A stretch of 64,000 nt of DNA, taken from NCBI RefSeq assembly GCF_002101815.1, contig NZ_LQPM01000023.1, positions 186,001-250,000 of the forward strand, in the 5' to 3' direction. The position numbers and the translations under genes are program-made. Shown here one piece after another: positions 8,728 through 16,936 of the stretch; positions within the stretch are counted from its first letter, which is position 1, and each line of letters starts with the position of its first letter. Source of the stretch: Mycobacterium paraense (GTDB lineage Bacteria > Actinomycetota > Actinomycetes > Mycobacteriales > Mycobacteriaceae). Below the pieces are notes generated by a model. The model made no database searches, was not told where the DNA came from, and was given only the letters and a program-made list of their open reading frames with translations.

Positions 8728-9126
8728 TCAGTCCAGGTCGATTCGCACGGTCAGCAGGTCGGTACCCAACGCGCGCACCATCGCGCTGTTGAAGCGGGGC
8801 AGCCTGGCCAGCCGGGCACGCGGGTCATCGTTCGGCAACAGGACGGCGGCGCCCGCGCGCCACCGGCCCCGGATGCGCACTCTTACCCTGCTGTTCGCCT
8901 TGATGTTTCGGACGTAGTCCGAGGCCTCGCCGTGGTCGGACACCAGCCAGAACGCGGCGCCGTCGAGCCGCCCGCCGATCGGGGTGCGCCGCGGCTGTCC
9001 GCTGACGCGGCCCGTCGTCTCCAGCAGCACCTGGGTCGGTAGCCGCCGGGTGACGGGGTTGGCGATACGTCGGTGGAAGAAACCGGTGCGACGGCGTTTG
9101 CGGGCGTTCGGGCGGGTCGTGGTCAT
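8728..9126 (-). CDS. deazaflavin (F420)-dependent nitroreductase family protein
   Basis: A 132-aa split-barrel protein of the Ddn/FDOR-A type. The conserved core reads VLLETTGRVSGQPRRTPIGG, then WLVSDHGEASDYVRNIKAN, which contact the F420 cofactor and close the barrel. The family uses reduced F420 to reduce quinones or other acceptors. It lies upstream of gntR on the same strand with 44 bases between, so it could share a transcript, and it is divergent from a TetR gene. Confidence 0.88.
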   Translation of the reverse strand: MTTTRPNARKRRRTGFFHRRIANPVTRRLPTQVLLETTGRVSGQPRRTPIGGRLDGAAFWLVSDHGEASDYVRNIKANSRVRVRIRGRWRAGAAVLLPNDDPRARLARLPRFNSAMVRALGTDLLTVRIDLD

Positions 9127-9135
9127 GCCTCCAGC

Positions 9136-9162
9136 ATTGTCGAGACTAACGGTCTCGTCAAT
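9136..9162. promoter_or_regulatory. probable TetR operator between divergent genes
   Basis: Arms ATTGTCGAGAC (9136-9146) and GTCTCGTCAAT (9152-9162) form an 11-base inverted repeat with one mismatch and a 5-base centre. It lies between the divergent F420 reductase (start 9126) and the TetR gene (start 9182), where it could control both. Confidence 0.6.
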
Positions 9163-9181
9163 GGGCGGTTAGCCTTCAGCT

Positions 9182-9769
9182 GTGACGCCCCGACGGCCCC
9201 ACACGGGCAGGCGCCGCAACGACGCGGCCGAGCAGGCGATCCTGCGCGCGGCGGCCGAGTTGCTCGGCACCGACGGCGGCGCCCAGATCACGGTGTCCGC
9301 CATAGCCGAGCGCGCGGGGGTGGGCAAGCAAACCATCTACCGGTGGTGGCCGTCGAAAAGCGCCGTGCTGCTCGACGCGATGATTCACCGGGCGCGGCAG
9401 GTCGCACCGGCGCCCGATACCGGCGACCTGCGCGCCGACCTCGGCGTGTTTCTGCGCTCCACATTCGCTGCGGCGCCGGAGAACCGCAGCCTGCTCCTGG
9501 GCGTGCTGCGCGAGGCCCTGGCCGACAGCGCCACCATGGATCGGCTGTCGGCCTTCGCGGCGGCGCGGCGCGGCGAGTTGGCCCAAATCCTCGACCGCGC
9601 CCGGGCGCGCGGGCAGATCCCTCCGGGCGGGCCGCCGACAACCGTCGACCAAGCGTTCGGATTGCTGTGGTACCGGATGATTTTCGCGCACGCGCCGCTC
9701 GACGACCATGCCGCCGACGAATTGGCGACCGCGCTTGGCGCGCAACTCGGCATCGGTGAGGAGGACTGA
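9182..9769 (+). CDS. TetR-family transcriptional regulator
   Basis: A 195-aa regulator with a GTG start. The N-terminal helix-turn-helix is ITVSAIAERAGVGKQTIYRWWPSK; the C-terminal part resembles the TetR_C_16-like ligand domain with a WYRMIFAHAPLDD segment. An inverted repeat lies 20 bases upstream. The stop is two bases before the VOC gene, so they form an operon. The targets are probably itself, the VOC gene and the divergent F420 reductase. Confidence 0.9.
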   Translation: MTPRRPHTGRRRNDAAEQAILRAAAELLGTDGGAQITVSAIAERAGVGKQTIYRWWPSKSAVLLDAMIHRARQVAPAPDTGDLRADLGVFLRSTFAAAPENRSLLLGVLREALADSATMDRLSAFAAARRGELAQILDRARARGQIPPGGPPTTVDQAFGLLWYRMIFAHAPLDDHAADELATALGAQLGIGEED

Positions 9770-9771
9770 TC

Positions 9772-10170
9772 GTGGGATTCGCGGTCGAACGGATCGACCA
9801 TGTCGTGCTGAACTGCAATGACGTCGAGGCCACCGCGTCGTGGTACGAGCGGGTCCTGGGCATGCGGCGGGAGACCTTCGGACCGTCCGGGAGAACCGCC
9901 GTGTGCTTCGGGGATCAGAAGCTGAACCTGCGCCCGGTGGGGGCGCTGGCCGACGATCCCGACTGGGTCACGGGATCCGTCGAAGCGGCCGGCTCGGAGG
10001 ACCTGTGCTTCATCACGCGGGCGACGCCGGACGAGGTCCGCGCCCACCTGGCCGCGTGCGGCGTCGACGTCGTCGCGGGGCCGGTAACCAAAACGGGTGC
10101 GTTGGGGCCGATGACGTCGCACTACTGCCGTGACGTCGACGGGAACCTCATCGAGATCGCCGTTTACTGA
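9772..10170 (+). CDS. VOC (glyoxalase/dioxygenase fold) family protein
   Basis: A 132-aa protein with two beta-alpha-beta-beta-beta modules. It starts VERIDHVVLNCNDVEATASWYERVLGM, with the metal-site His in DHVVL, and ends GNLIEIAVY, with the second acidic metal ligand in NLIE. The GTG start follows the TetR stop by two bases after a GAGGAG ribosome site. VOC proteins of this size include glyoxalases and thiol transferases; the substrate is unknown. The stop overlaps that of the convergent cupin gene. Confidence 0.88.
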   Translation: MGFAVERIDHVVLNCNDVEATASWYERVLGMRRETFGPSGRTAVCFGDQKLNLRPVGALADDPDWVTGSVEAAGSEDLCFITRATPDEVRAHLAACGVDVVAGPVTKTGALGPMTSHYCRDVDGNLIEIAVY

Positions 10171-10631
10171 GCGTCTTTCAGTGGATACAGCCCGGGCAGG
10201 TTGACGACGATGGCCTCCTGGGTGCTGCGCGCGATCACCACCTCCGCGGTGGAGTTCGGGTCGGGGTTCTCCTCCCGGTGGGGCAGATACGGCGGGATGA
10301 ACACGTAGTCGCCGGGCGCGGTGGCGATGCGAACCTCCCCAACGCCATCGTGGAAGACGAACTCCGGGTGGCCGCTTCGCACGTAGACCGCGGTCTCCGA
10401 GTCGCCGTGATGGTGGTTCGAGGAGACGGTCGCCGGCGAGGCGTGTGTTTCGCCCATCCACAGCTTCTCGGCGCCGACCGACTTGCCCGACAGCGCGGCG
10501 AAGCGGCGCAGGCCGTCGGATTGCGCGGTGTCGGAACTGATCTCCGACGCCTTGATGTGGTGCACCCGGTCACGGGTGACCTGCTGTGCCGCGTCGTCGA
10601 AGTCGGGATGGAATCCGTCGGAGGTCGCCAT
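10164..10631 (-). CDS. cupin-domain protein
   Basis: A 155-aa single-domain cupin. Cupin motif 1 is SSNHHHGDSETAVYVRSG (metal ligands HHH and E) and motif 2 is PGDYVFIPPYLPHREEN. I chose ATG at 10631 (MATSDGFHP), which lies two bases after the stop of the upstream flavoprotein gene; a longer frame would overlap that gene. It is probably a metal-dependent isomerase, dioxygenase or sensor in the flavoprotein-HAD operon. Confidence 0.85.
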   Translation of the reverse strand: MATSDGFHPDFDDAAQQVTRDRVHHIKASEISSDTAQSDGLRRFAALSGKSVGAEKLWMGETHASPATVSSNHHHGDSETAVYVRSGHPEFVFHDGVGEVRIATAPGDYVFIPPYLPHREENPDPNSTAEVVIARSTQEAIVVNLPGLYPLKDAQ

Positions 10632-10633
10632 CG

Positions 10634-12088
10634 TCAAGTATCGTCCCCCGCGTCCCGGTAGGCCTCGAGCAGCCTCAGCCACAGTTCACTGACCGTCGGG
10701 AAGCAGGGGACGGCGTGCCACAGCCGGTCGACGGGCACCCGCCCGGCCACGGCGATGGTGGCCGAGTGCAACATCTCGGTGACCGCGGGACCGACCAGCG
10801 TGACGCCGAGCAGGTGGCCGCCATCGGCATCGACCACCATCCGGGCCCGACCGGTGTATCCGTCCGCGTAGAGCTTGGCCCCCGTCACGACGTCTCCGAT
10901 CTCCACGTCGACCGTGCGGATCCTGTGTCCGGCCTCCTCGGCCTGCCGGGCCGTGAGCCCGACGGCGGCGGCTTCCGGGTCGGTGAAGAACGCCTGCGGC
11001 ACGGCATGATGGTCGGCGGTGGTCGCGTGCGCGCCCCACGGAGCGGTGTCCAATGGCCGCCCCGCGGCCCGGGCTCCGATCGCGGCACCGGCGATGCGTC
11101 CTTGGTACTTGCCCTGATGGGTCAGCAGGGCGCGGTGATTGACGTCGCCCGCCGCATAGAGCCAGCCGTCCTCGATCGCCCGCACCCGGCAGGTGTCGTC
11201 GACGTCGAGCCAGCTGCCCGGTGTCAGCCCGACCGTCTCGAGGCCGATGTCGTCGGTGAGCGGCGCCCGGCCCGTGGCGAAAAGCACTTCGCTGAACTCT
11301 AATTCGGATCCGTCGTCCAACTCGAGGGCCACCTGCCCGCCATCGGGGCGGCGCAGCGCGCGGACCGCCGCCCCCAAGCGCACGTCCACGCCGGCCTCGG
11401 CGAGCCCGCCTGCGATGAGTTCGCCGACGAAGGGTTCCATCCGGGGCAGCAGTCCGGAGCCGCGAGCCAGCAGGGTCACCCGGGAACCCAATCCTTGCCA
11501 GGCGGTGGCCATTTCGACACCCACGCCGCCGGCGCCGACGACGGCGAGCCGCTCCGGGACATAGCTGCTGTCCGTGGCCTCGCGGTTGGTCCACGGTCTG
11601 GCCTCGGCGATGCCCGGCAGGTCGGGGAGCGCGGGTCGGCTGCCGGTGCAGACCACGACCGCGTGCCGCGCCGTCAGCACCGGCTGCTCGCCCCCGGCCG
11701 TGCCGACGGCGACCCGCCGGGGGCCTGCCAGCCGCCCATGCCCGCGTATCAGGGTGGCGCCGATCCCACTCACCCAGCCGGCCTGGCCGCTGTCGTCCCA
11801 GTCGGTCACATAGCGGTTGCGGCGGCCGAAGACGCCCCGGCTGCTGATGGCACCCGTGACGGCCTCCCGTGCGCCGTCGACGCGGCGGGCGTCCGAGATC
11901 GCGATCACCGGCCGCAGCAACGCCTTACTGGGCACGCACGCCCAATACGAACATTCGCCCCCGACGAGTTCGCGCTCGACCACCGCGACGCTGAGGCCGG
12001 CGGCGCGTGCGCGCTCGGCGGCGTTCTGCCCGACCGGTCCGGCGCCGAGCACGACGACGTCGTACTCCTGTTCAGTGCCTGCTGCCAT
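10634..12088 (-). CDS. FAD-dependent pyridine nucleotide-disulfide oxidoreductase
   Basis: A 484-aa class I flavoprotein disulfide reductase. The FAD fold is VVVLGAGPVGQNAAE; the redox disulfide is GGECSYWACVPSK (Cys-x4-Cys kept); the NAD(P) fold is LAVVGAGGVGVEMA; the second FAD motif is LYAAGDVN. The C-terminal interface is HAVPCFPTVSELW, resembling the His-Glu region of mercuric and dihydrolipoamide reductases. The ATG at 12088 is preferred over a TTG at 12094 that overlaps the HAD gene. It matches Rv0794c. The physiological disulfide is unknown. Confidence 0.9.
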   Translation of the reverse strand: MAAGTEQEYDVVVLGAGPVGQNAAERARAAGLSVAVVERELVGGECSYWACVPSKALLRPVIAISDARRVDGAREAVTGAISSRGVFGRRNRYVTDWDDSGQAGWVSGIGATLIRGHGRLAGPRRVAVGTAGGEQPVLTARHAVVVCTGSRPALPDLPGIAEARPWTNREATDSSYVPERLAVVGAGGVGVEMATAWQGLGSRVTLLARGSGLLPRMEPFVGELIAGGLAEAGVDVRLGAAVRALRRPDGGQVALELDDGSELEFSEVLFATGRAPLTDDIGLETVGLTPGSWLDVDDTCRVRAIEDGWLYAAGDVNHRALLTHQGKYQGRIAGAAIGARAAGRPLDTAPWGAHATTADHHAVPQAFFTDPEAAAVGLTARQAEEAGHRIRTVDVEIGDVVTGAKLYADGYTGRARMVVDADGGHLLGVTLVGPAVTEMLHSATIAVAGRVPVDRLWHAVPCFPTVSELWLRLLEAYRDAGDDT

Positions 12089-12090
12089 GG

Positions 12091-12774
12091 TCAACGCCCC
12101 TCGATGAGTCGCGCGGCCAGCTCGCGCAGGTCGCTGACGACGATGTCCGGTTGCGGCAACCCGTCAACCGGTAACGGTGGGTTGCCCGGCCGCGTGATGA
12201 GCGCGGAACTGAAGCCGACGTGTTGGGCGCCGAGGGTGTCCCACACGTGCGCGGCGACCATCATGCAATCGGCGGGCGCCACCTGGAGCGTCTTGCACGC
12301 GTACCGGTACACCGCCGGGGCAGGCTTGAAGGCGCCGCAGGCGTCGACGCTCAATTGCTGTTCGAAGAAGCGGTCCAGGCCGGAGCTCTGCAGCGCCGTC
12401 GGTCCGTTCGGGTTGGGTGGTGAGTTGGTGAGGGTGATCAGCCGAAAGCCGTTGTCGCGCAGGGCCGAGAGCCCCTCGGCAGCGTCCGGGTGCGCCGGCA
12501 TGGTCAGCAGGCCGGTCTTCAGACGACTCAGGTCGTCGTCCGTGATGGCCACCCGGTAGATGTCGCCGAGCATGCGCAGCACGCCCTGGGCCAGTACCGG
12601 GAAGGTCACGTAATTATCCGTGAACGTGGCGGTCATGGAGTACATGACGAGCTGCCCAAACCATTCGCGAAGCACCCGCTCGTCACCGAACTTCTCCCCG
12701 AAAAGCGGTGCCAGCGACTCGATATCGACCAACGTCTCGTTGACGTCGAAGACAAGCACGGACGGTGTCGGCAT
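12091..12774 (-). CDS. haloacid dehalogenase type II (HAD superfamily)
   Basis: A 227-aa HAD hydrolase. The nucleophile loop is VLVFDVNETLVD (Asp nucleophile, with NET replacing the DGT of phosphatases), followed by LITLTNSP (motif II), KPAPAVYRYA (Lys) and a MMVAAHVWDTLGA block. This pattern is that of L-2-haloacid dehalogenases. ATG at 12774 begins MPTPSVLVFD. It lies between the TMEM175 channel (2 bases upstream) and the flavoprotein (2 bases downstream) in a tight operon. Confidence 0.9.
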   Translation of the reverse strand: MPTPSVLVFDVNETLVDIESLAPLFGEKFGDERVLREWFGQLVMYSMTATFTDNYVTFPVLAQGVLRMLGDIYRVAITDDDLSRLKTGLLTMPAHPDAAEGLSALRDNGFRLITLTNSPPNPNGPTALQSSGLDRFFEQQLSVDACGAFKPAPAVYRYACKTLQVAPADCMMVAAHVWDTLGAQHVGFSSALITRPGNPPLPVDGLPQPDIVVSDLRELAARLIEGR

Positions 12775-12776
12775 GG

Positions 12777-13385
12777 CTAGGCCTCGGCATTCTTCGGTTG
12801 GTGAACATCCGGCCGTAAGTATCCGACCAGACACAGGCAGATCAACGCCATCCCGACGACCGGCCACCAGAGTGCCACGGCCGCCGCCGCGGCGAAGACT
12901 CCGATCGTGACGACCGACCGCATCCGCAGCATCCTACGCATGCGCTGCGTGACGTCCTCGTGCGTGGGCCGGTCGACCACTTCGAAGCAGAGCGCGAGGT
13001 AGGTGACGTTGACGAGGACGAAGACGGACGCATACAGCGCCACCGGCGCGGCGGAAAGCCTGCTGTCGGCGATCCATTCGGTGGTGATCGGAATCAGTGA
13101 CACCGAAAACAGGTGCGCGAAATTCGACCACACCAGCCGCGGCGTCGCCTCCTGCGCGTAGCTGAACAGATGATGATGATTGACCCACACGATCGCGATG
13201 AACAGATAGCTGACCACGTAGCTCAGCCCCGTGGGCCACAGCGGGAGCAGGGCGCTGAAGGTGGGGGCCGTCGGCGGCTTGAGCTCCAGCACCAGAATCG
13301 TGATGACTACCGCGAACACACCGTCGGAGAACGCCCCCACCCGGTCCGGGCCCGTCCTTCGCGCAGTCACGCCGTGCCCCTTCAT
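12777..13385 (-). CDS. TMEM175-family (DUF1211) potassium channel-like membrane protein
   Basis: A 202-aa membrane protein with about six helices. The first helix has the family signature FSDGVFAVVITILVLEL, whose FSD motif lines the pore in bacterial TMEM175 channels. VWVNHHHLFSYA follows in the third helix region. ATG at 13385 (MKGHGVTARR) sits directly against its purine-rich tract; the in-frame GTG at codon 6 has a better spaced AAGGGG and may be the true start. It heads the operon channel-HAD-flavoprotein-cupin. Confidence 0.82.
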   Translation of the reverse strand: MKGHGVTARRTGPDRVGAFSDGVFAVVITILVLELKPPTAPTFSALLPLWPTGLSYVVSYLFIAIVWVNHHHLFSYAQEATPRLVWSNFAHLFSVSLIPITTEWIADSRLSAAPVALYASVFVLVNVTYLALCFEVVDRPTHEDVTQRMRRMLRMRSVVTIGVFAAAAAVALWWPVVGMALICLCLVGYLRPDVHQPKNAEA

Positions 13386-13422
13386 CCCTTCTGGTGATTG
13401 CGGTTTCGCGACACGAGCGGCT

Positions 13423-14304
13423 TCATCGCGGATTCCCGGCGGTTGCCTGCCGCAGCACCTCATCGGGGTCGAGACCCCGATCGACCCCGTGGGCAAGCAC
13501 AGTTTGGCCGGGCTCGAGCTGCAGCTGTTTGCCGTCGAGGTATACGTCGATCTTGTCCGGCTCGAACGACACCAGATTCGCCACCCGGCCCACCTCGGGC
13601 CACGCGCTGAGGTAGGACCACGCGGCGCGCTGGCGGCCGCCGACGTCGTAATAGGAACATATCCCCTTGTATGGACAAAAGGTTTGGAGATCAACAAGTT
13701 CGAGTGCGGCTTCGTCGATGTCTTCGCGCGCCACGTACCAGCGGGGCGCAAAGCCGGATTCGTAGAGCGCCAGCGGACGCTTCGTGTCGGCGATCACCCG
13801 CTCGCCGTCCCGGACAACCAGATGCCGCGAGGTGGAGCGAATGTCGATGCGGTGGTAGGCGTCGGCCGCATGCCCGACGATGCGCTCGTCTTCTTCGTAG
13901 AAGGCGTCCATCGCGCGCCAGGCGAACGCAACCCGCCCGCCCAGCACCGCCGCGTGCGGCGGAAGCGCGGTGTGTTGCCACGCGCTGTGATCGACCCGTT
14001 GCTCGGCAACTTCGACGGTGAACCACTGAGTTTCGCCGAGGTCTCGGTGCTGGGTGATCCGGTTCTCGGCGGTCAAAATCCCCGCTTCGACGTCGCCGAC
14101 GGGAAAGTAGGCAACCGGGTAGCGGCCCGGCTCGTGAAGCAGGATGACGTCCTCGCTGTCAGCGATCCACCGGTCGGCGAAGCGCACCCGCATACGGCGA
14201 CGCAATGGCTCGGCGAAGAGCAGCCGCGGCGGCATGGGCTGCCCGGTGAGGAAGTGACCCACCGATCCGGATGCCAATGGTCCTTGTTGCCATGCCAAAC
14301 CCAC
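13423..14304 (-). CDS. DUF427 tandem-domain protein
   Basis: A 293-aa protein with two DUF427 copies. The first contains RVRFADRWIADSEDVILLHEPGR; the second contains VRDGERVIADTKRPLALYESG and TFCPYKGICSYYDV. The family has a beta-roll fold and no proven reaction. Two TGGG-N8-CCCA sites lie 85-122 bases upstream of the start, so the gene appears to be part of the local TetR regulon. Confidence 0.85.
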   Translation of the reverse strand: MGLAWQQGPLASGSVGHFLTGQPMPPRLLFAEPLRRRMRVRFADRWIADSEDVILLHEPGRYPVAYFPVGDVEAGILTAENRITQHRDLGETQWFTVEVAEQRVDHSAWQHTALPPHAAVLGGRVAFAWRAMDAFYEEDERIVGHAADAYHRIDIRSTSRHLVVRDGERVIADTKRPLALYESGFAPRWYVAREDIDEAALELVDLQTFCPYKGICSYYDVGGRQRAAWSYLSAWPEVGRVANLVSFEPDKIDVYLDGKQLQLEPGQTVLAHGVDRGLDPDEVLRQATAGNPR

Positions 14305-14388
14305 TGTGGTGTCCCCTCGTCGGCGAAAGTCCCGGCAAATTCAGTTACGCGGCGCCCTCGGGACTGCCCACCGCGCGTATCGGACAAA

Positions 14389-14404
14389 TGGGCCAGCTAA
14401 CCCA
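14389..14404. promoter_or_regulatory. TGGG-N8-CCCA operator, copy A
   Basis: TGGGCCAGCTAACCCA, in the intergenic region upstream of the DUF427 gene. It is one of five copies of this palindrome found only around the tandem TetR genes and their neighbours. Confidence 0.65.
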
Positions 14405-14410
14405 ATATTA

Positions 14411-14426
14411 TGGGCGAACGGACCCA
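14411..14426. promoter_or_regulatory. TGGG-N8-CCCA operator, copy B
   Basis: TGGGCGAACGGACCCA, centred 22 bases (two helical turns) from copy A, as expected for two TetR dimers bound on the same face. Confidence 0.65.
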
Positions 14427-14456
14427 TTCTGTCCAGGGGGGTTGGCGCTGATTCCG

Positions 14457-15113
14457 TCAGCTACCCGCGCGCCCCCGCTTGCGGCGCGGAGCGGAAAGCG
14501 GTGCGAAGGAGCGCACATAGTCGACCGCGGCGTTGACGGCCGCTCGCATCGGTTCTGGGTCACCGGTGGCGTAGGTGACCAGCGCGCCACCCTGGTGAGC
14601 GGCGACCAGCGACACGGCCAGGTGCCGGGGGTCGGCGTCGGGCCGCAGCTCGCCGCGGCGCCGCATCGCCGTGAGGCCGCCCTGAAACAGCCCGATCCAC
14701 CGGTCGTAGCCGGCGGAGAGATCGTCATGCAGTTGATCGTCGGATTCGATCAATTCGCCGGCCAACGCGCCGTAGACGCACCCGCCGACGCGGTACACCC
14801 TGTCGATGTCGGCCACGTTGGCGTCGGCCCACGCCTGCAGGGCGTCGATGCTATCGAGGGCGCCCAGCGCCGGTTGCGTGTGAAAGGCCTGAACGTCGTT
14901 GCCGCGCGCGGCGACCACGTGACGGGTCAGATCGCGTTTGTCGCGGAAGTAATGCGAGATTTGCGAACCGCCGACTCCGGCGGCGCGCCGCACCTGGTCG
15001 ATGCTGGTGTTGGCGACGCCGCGCTCGAACATGAGCCGAGCGGCGACCTCGACGATCCGCGCGCGGGTGGCCAATCCCTTTCGGGTGTAACGCGATTGGG
15101 TGTCGTCGTTCAC
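14457..15113 (-). CDS. TetR-family regulator, downstream member of a tandem pair
   Basis: A 218-aa regulator starting with GTG at 15113. The helix-turn-helix is TSIDQVRRAAGVGGSQISHYFRDK. The C-terminal domain has DADPRHLAVSLVAAHQGGALVTYAT. The GTG overlaps the stop of the other TetR gene by four bases. The same blocks (GSQxxHYFxDK, DADPR, AHQGG) occur in its neighbour, so the two are paralogues by tandem duplication. They may form a heterodimer or respond to related ligands. Confidence 0.92.
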   Translation of the reverse strand: MNDDTQSRYTRKGLATRARIVEVAARLMFERGVANTSIDQVRRAAGVGGSQISHYFRDKRDLTRHVVAARGNDVQAFHTQPALGALDSIDALQAWADANVADIDRVYRVGGCVYGALAGELIESDDQLHDDLSAGYDRWIGLFQGGLTAMRRRGELRPDADPRHLAVSLVAAHQGGALVTYATGDPEPMRAAVNAAVDYVRSFAPLSAPRRKRGRAGS

Positions 15114-15799
15114 GTTCCCGCCCCACGCCGACCGCGGGCGCGCCGCGGCCGTCGCGGAACGCGTTCGGCGGGGTCGACGGCGAACATCCGCAGATAGTTG
15201 ACCGCGAAACGGACGGCGTCGGCATGCGGCCATTCCGCCCGATAGGTGAACGCCAACGTGCCACCGCCCTGATGGGCGGACACGATGACCATCGCCACCC
15301 GTCGCGGATCGGCGTCCGCGACCACGACGCCGTCCTCCTTCATCCCCTGAATCGCCCGCGCCAGCAGGTCGATCCATTCCCGATAGCCGCCGCCCAGCGT
15401 CTCGCGCGTCGCCTCGTCGGACTTCGCCAGCTGCGCGGCAAGGGCATGGTAGGTGGGTGTGCCGAAGTAGCCGATCCGCCTCAGGTAGCGCATGTTCAGG
15501 TCGATCCAGCGCTCGAAGTCGTCGAACGAACGCAGGCCGTGCAGGCGGGGCTGGCGGTGAAAGTCGAGAACCACACCCATCTGGCGCCTGACGACCGCGC
15601 GGATCAGCGCGCCCTTGTCGGCGAAATAGTGCGCCAGCTGGGAGCCGCTGACCGATGCCGCCTTGCGCACGTTCTCCATGTTCGACGCGGACAGGCCTTC
15701 GGTGACGATCAGCTGGGCGGCCGCTTCCACGATCCGGTCGCGGGTGGCGCGCCCCTTGGCGGTCAACCGTTGTTCGTCCTGAACATCGGGATGGGCCAT
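15110..15799 (-). CDS. TetR-family regulator, upstream member of a tandem pair
   Basis: A 229-aa regulator with ATG at 15799. The helix-turn-helix is SNMENVRKAASVSGSQLAHYFADK; the C-terminal domain has DADPRRVAMVIVSAHQGGGTLAF. A TGGG-N8-CCCA site lies 34-49 bases upstream of the start, which suggests autorepression. It is downstream of the alpha/beta hydrolase on the same strand (77 bases) and translationally coupled to its paralogue. The C-terminal tail is strongly basic (RVPRRPRRARGRRG). Confidence 0.92.
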   Translation of the reverse strand: MAHPDVQDEQRLTAKGRATRDRIVEAAAQLIVTEGLSASNMENVRKAASVSGSQLAHYFADKGALIRAVVRRQMGVVLDFHRQPRLHGLRSFDDFERWIDLNMRYLRRIGYFGTPTYHALAAQLAKSDEATRETLGGGYREWIDLLARAIQGMKEDGVVVADADPRRVAMVIVSAHQGGGTLAFTYRAEWPHADAVRFAVNYLRMFAVDPAERVPRRPRRARGRRGAGT

Positions 15800-15832
15800 C
15801 GCGTCAGGCTAACCCGCGGGCGCCGCGAACTA

Positions 15833-15848
15833 TGGGATCTTCAACCCA
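15833..15848. promoter_or_regulatory. TGGG-N8-CCCA operator, copy E
   Basis: TGGGATCTTCAACCCA lies between the hydrolase stop and the TetR pair, where it would serve autoregulation. Confidence 0.6.
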
Positions 15849-15876
15849 TTGAGGCCCGCGGCGGGCGCGGGCCCGG

Positions 15877-16749
15877 TCAGGCGGGCACGCAAACCCTGTC
15901 GAGGAAGTCGCGGATCAGCCGGGTCGCTTCGTCCAGCGCGGACTCCAGCAGGAAGTGCCCGCCGTCGAGCAGATGGATCTCGGCGTCCGGCAAATCGTCG
16001 GCGAACGCTTGCGCGCCGGCCGGACCGAAGATCTCGTCGCCGCGGCCCCACACCGCCAGCAACGGCACGCGGCTGGCGCGAAGGTATTCATGCAGTCGGG
16101 GATACAGCGGCGCGTTGGTGGCGTAGTCCCGCAGCAGCTTCAGCTGCACCTCGTCGTTGCCGGGCCGCGAGATCAGCGCGTAGTCGTGATACCAGCATTC
16201 CGGGTCGACGAGTGTCTCGTCGGCGACGCCGGTGAGGTATTGCCACCGCGTGGCGTCCAGCGTGAGGAATTGGCGAACCGCGGCCTCGGTGTCGGGCGTC
16301 TGCTCGCGCTGATAGGCCTGCACGACCTTCCAAAAGCTCTCGACGAATCCCGCGTCGTAACCGTTGCCGTTCTGGGTGATGATCGCGGTGATCGCGGCGG
16401 GGTCACGCAGCGCCAGCCGCCAGCCGATCGGGGCGCCGTAGTCCTGCACATACATCGCGTATCGGTCGACGCCAAGGGTTCCGAGCAGGCGGGCGGTCAG
16501 GTCGGTCAGTGCATCGAATGTGTAGTCGAATGCCTCGACGGGCGGCGCGTCGGACAGGCCGAAGCCAAGGTGGTCGGGCGCGATCACGCAATAGCGGTCG
16601 GCGAGCGCAGGCAGCAGGTTGCGGAACATGTGCGAACTTGTGGGAAAACCGTGCAGCAGCACCAGCACCGGCGCGGCGGGATCGCCGGCTTCGCGGAAGA
16701 ACAGCCGGTGACCGTCGACGGTGGTGTAGCGGTGATGAACAGTCGGCAT
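15877..16749 (-). CDS. alpha/beta hydrolase, haloalkane dehalogenase/epoxide hydrolase type
   Basis: A 290-aa hydrolase. The oxyanion motif is LLHGFPTSSHMF; the nucleophile elbow is YVQDYGAPIGW with Asp103 in place of Ser; the acid region is VWGRGDEIFGP; the base is His in LDGGHFLLE. An Asp nucleophile is the mark of epoxide hydrolases and haloalkane dehalogenases, which work through an ester intermediate. ATG at 16749 follows a good AGGAGGG site. It is divergent from the SDR gene across two TGGG-N8-CCCA operators. Confidence 0.9.
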   Translation of the reverse strand: MPTVHHRYTTVDGHRLFFREAGDPAAPVLVLLHGFPTSSHMFRNLLPALADRYCVIAPDHLGFGLSDAPPVEAFDYTFDALTDLTARLLGTLGVDRYAMYVQDYGAPIGWRLALRDPAAITAIITQNGNGYDAGFVESFWKVVQAYQREQTPDTEAAVRQFLTLDATRWQYLTGVADETLVDPECWYHDYALISRPGNDEVQLKLLRDYATNAPLYPRLHEYLRASRVPLLAVWGRGDEIFGPAGAQAFADDLPDAEIHLLDGGHFLLESALDEATRLIRDFLDRVCVPA

Positions 16750-16790
16750 GACGTCCCTCCTGAGCCCCGAACCCGGCGGGCCTGAGATTC

Positions 16791-16806
16791 TGGGTTGTAT
16801 GACCCA
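16791..16806. promoter_or_regulatory. TGGG-N8-CCCA operator, copy C
   Basis: TGGGTTGTATGACCCA, flanked by ATTC and GTAT; it lies 42 bases before the hydrolase start in the divergent promoter region. Confidence 0.7.
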
Positions 16807-16880
16807 GTATGCACCTCGCCGCCCCGCGCGCAACAGTCCGGCGGCCGAACCGTTGCCGTGCGCATCGCGGTGACATATTC

Positions 16881-16896
16881 TGGGCCAGCCATCCCA
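16881..16896. promoter_or_regulatory. TGGG-N8-CCCA operator, copy D
   Basis: TGGGCCAGCCATCCCA, preceded by ATTC exactly as copy C; it lies 41 bases before the SDR start, mirroring the position of copy C before the hydrolase. Confidence 0.7.
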
Positions 16897-16936
16897 GTTT
16901 TATCTACGGCACCGAAGGCGAAAGGGCAGACGCAGC

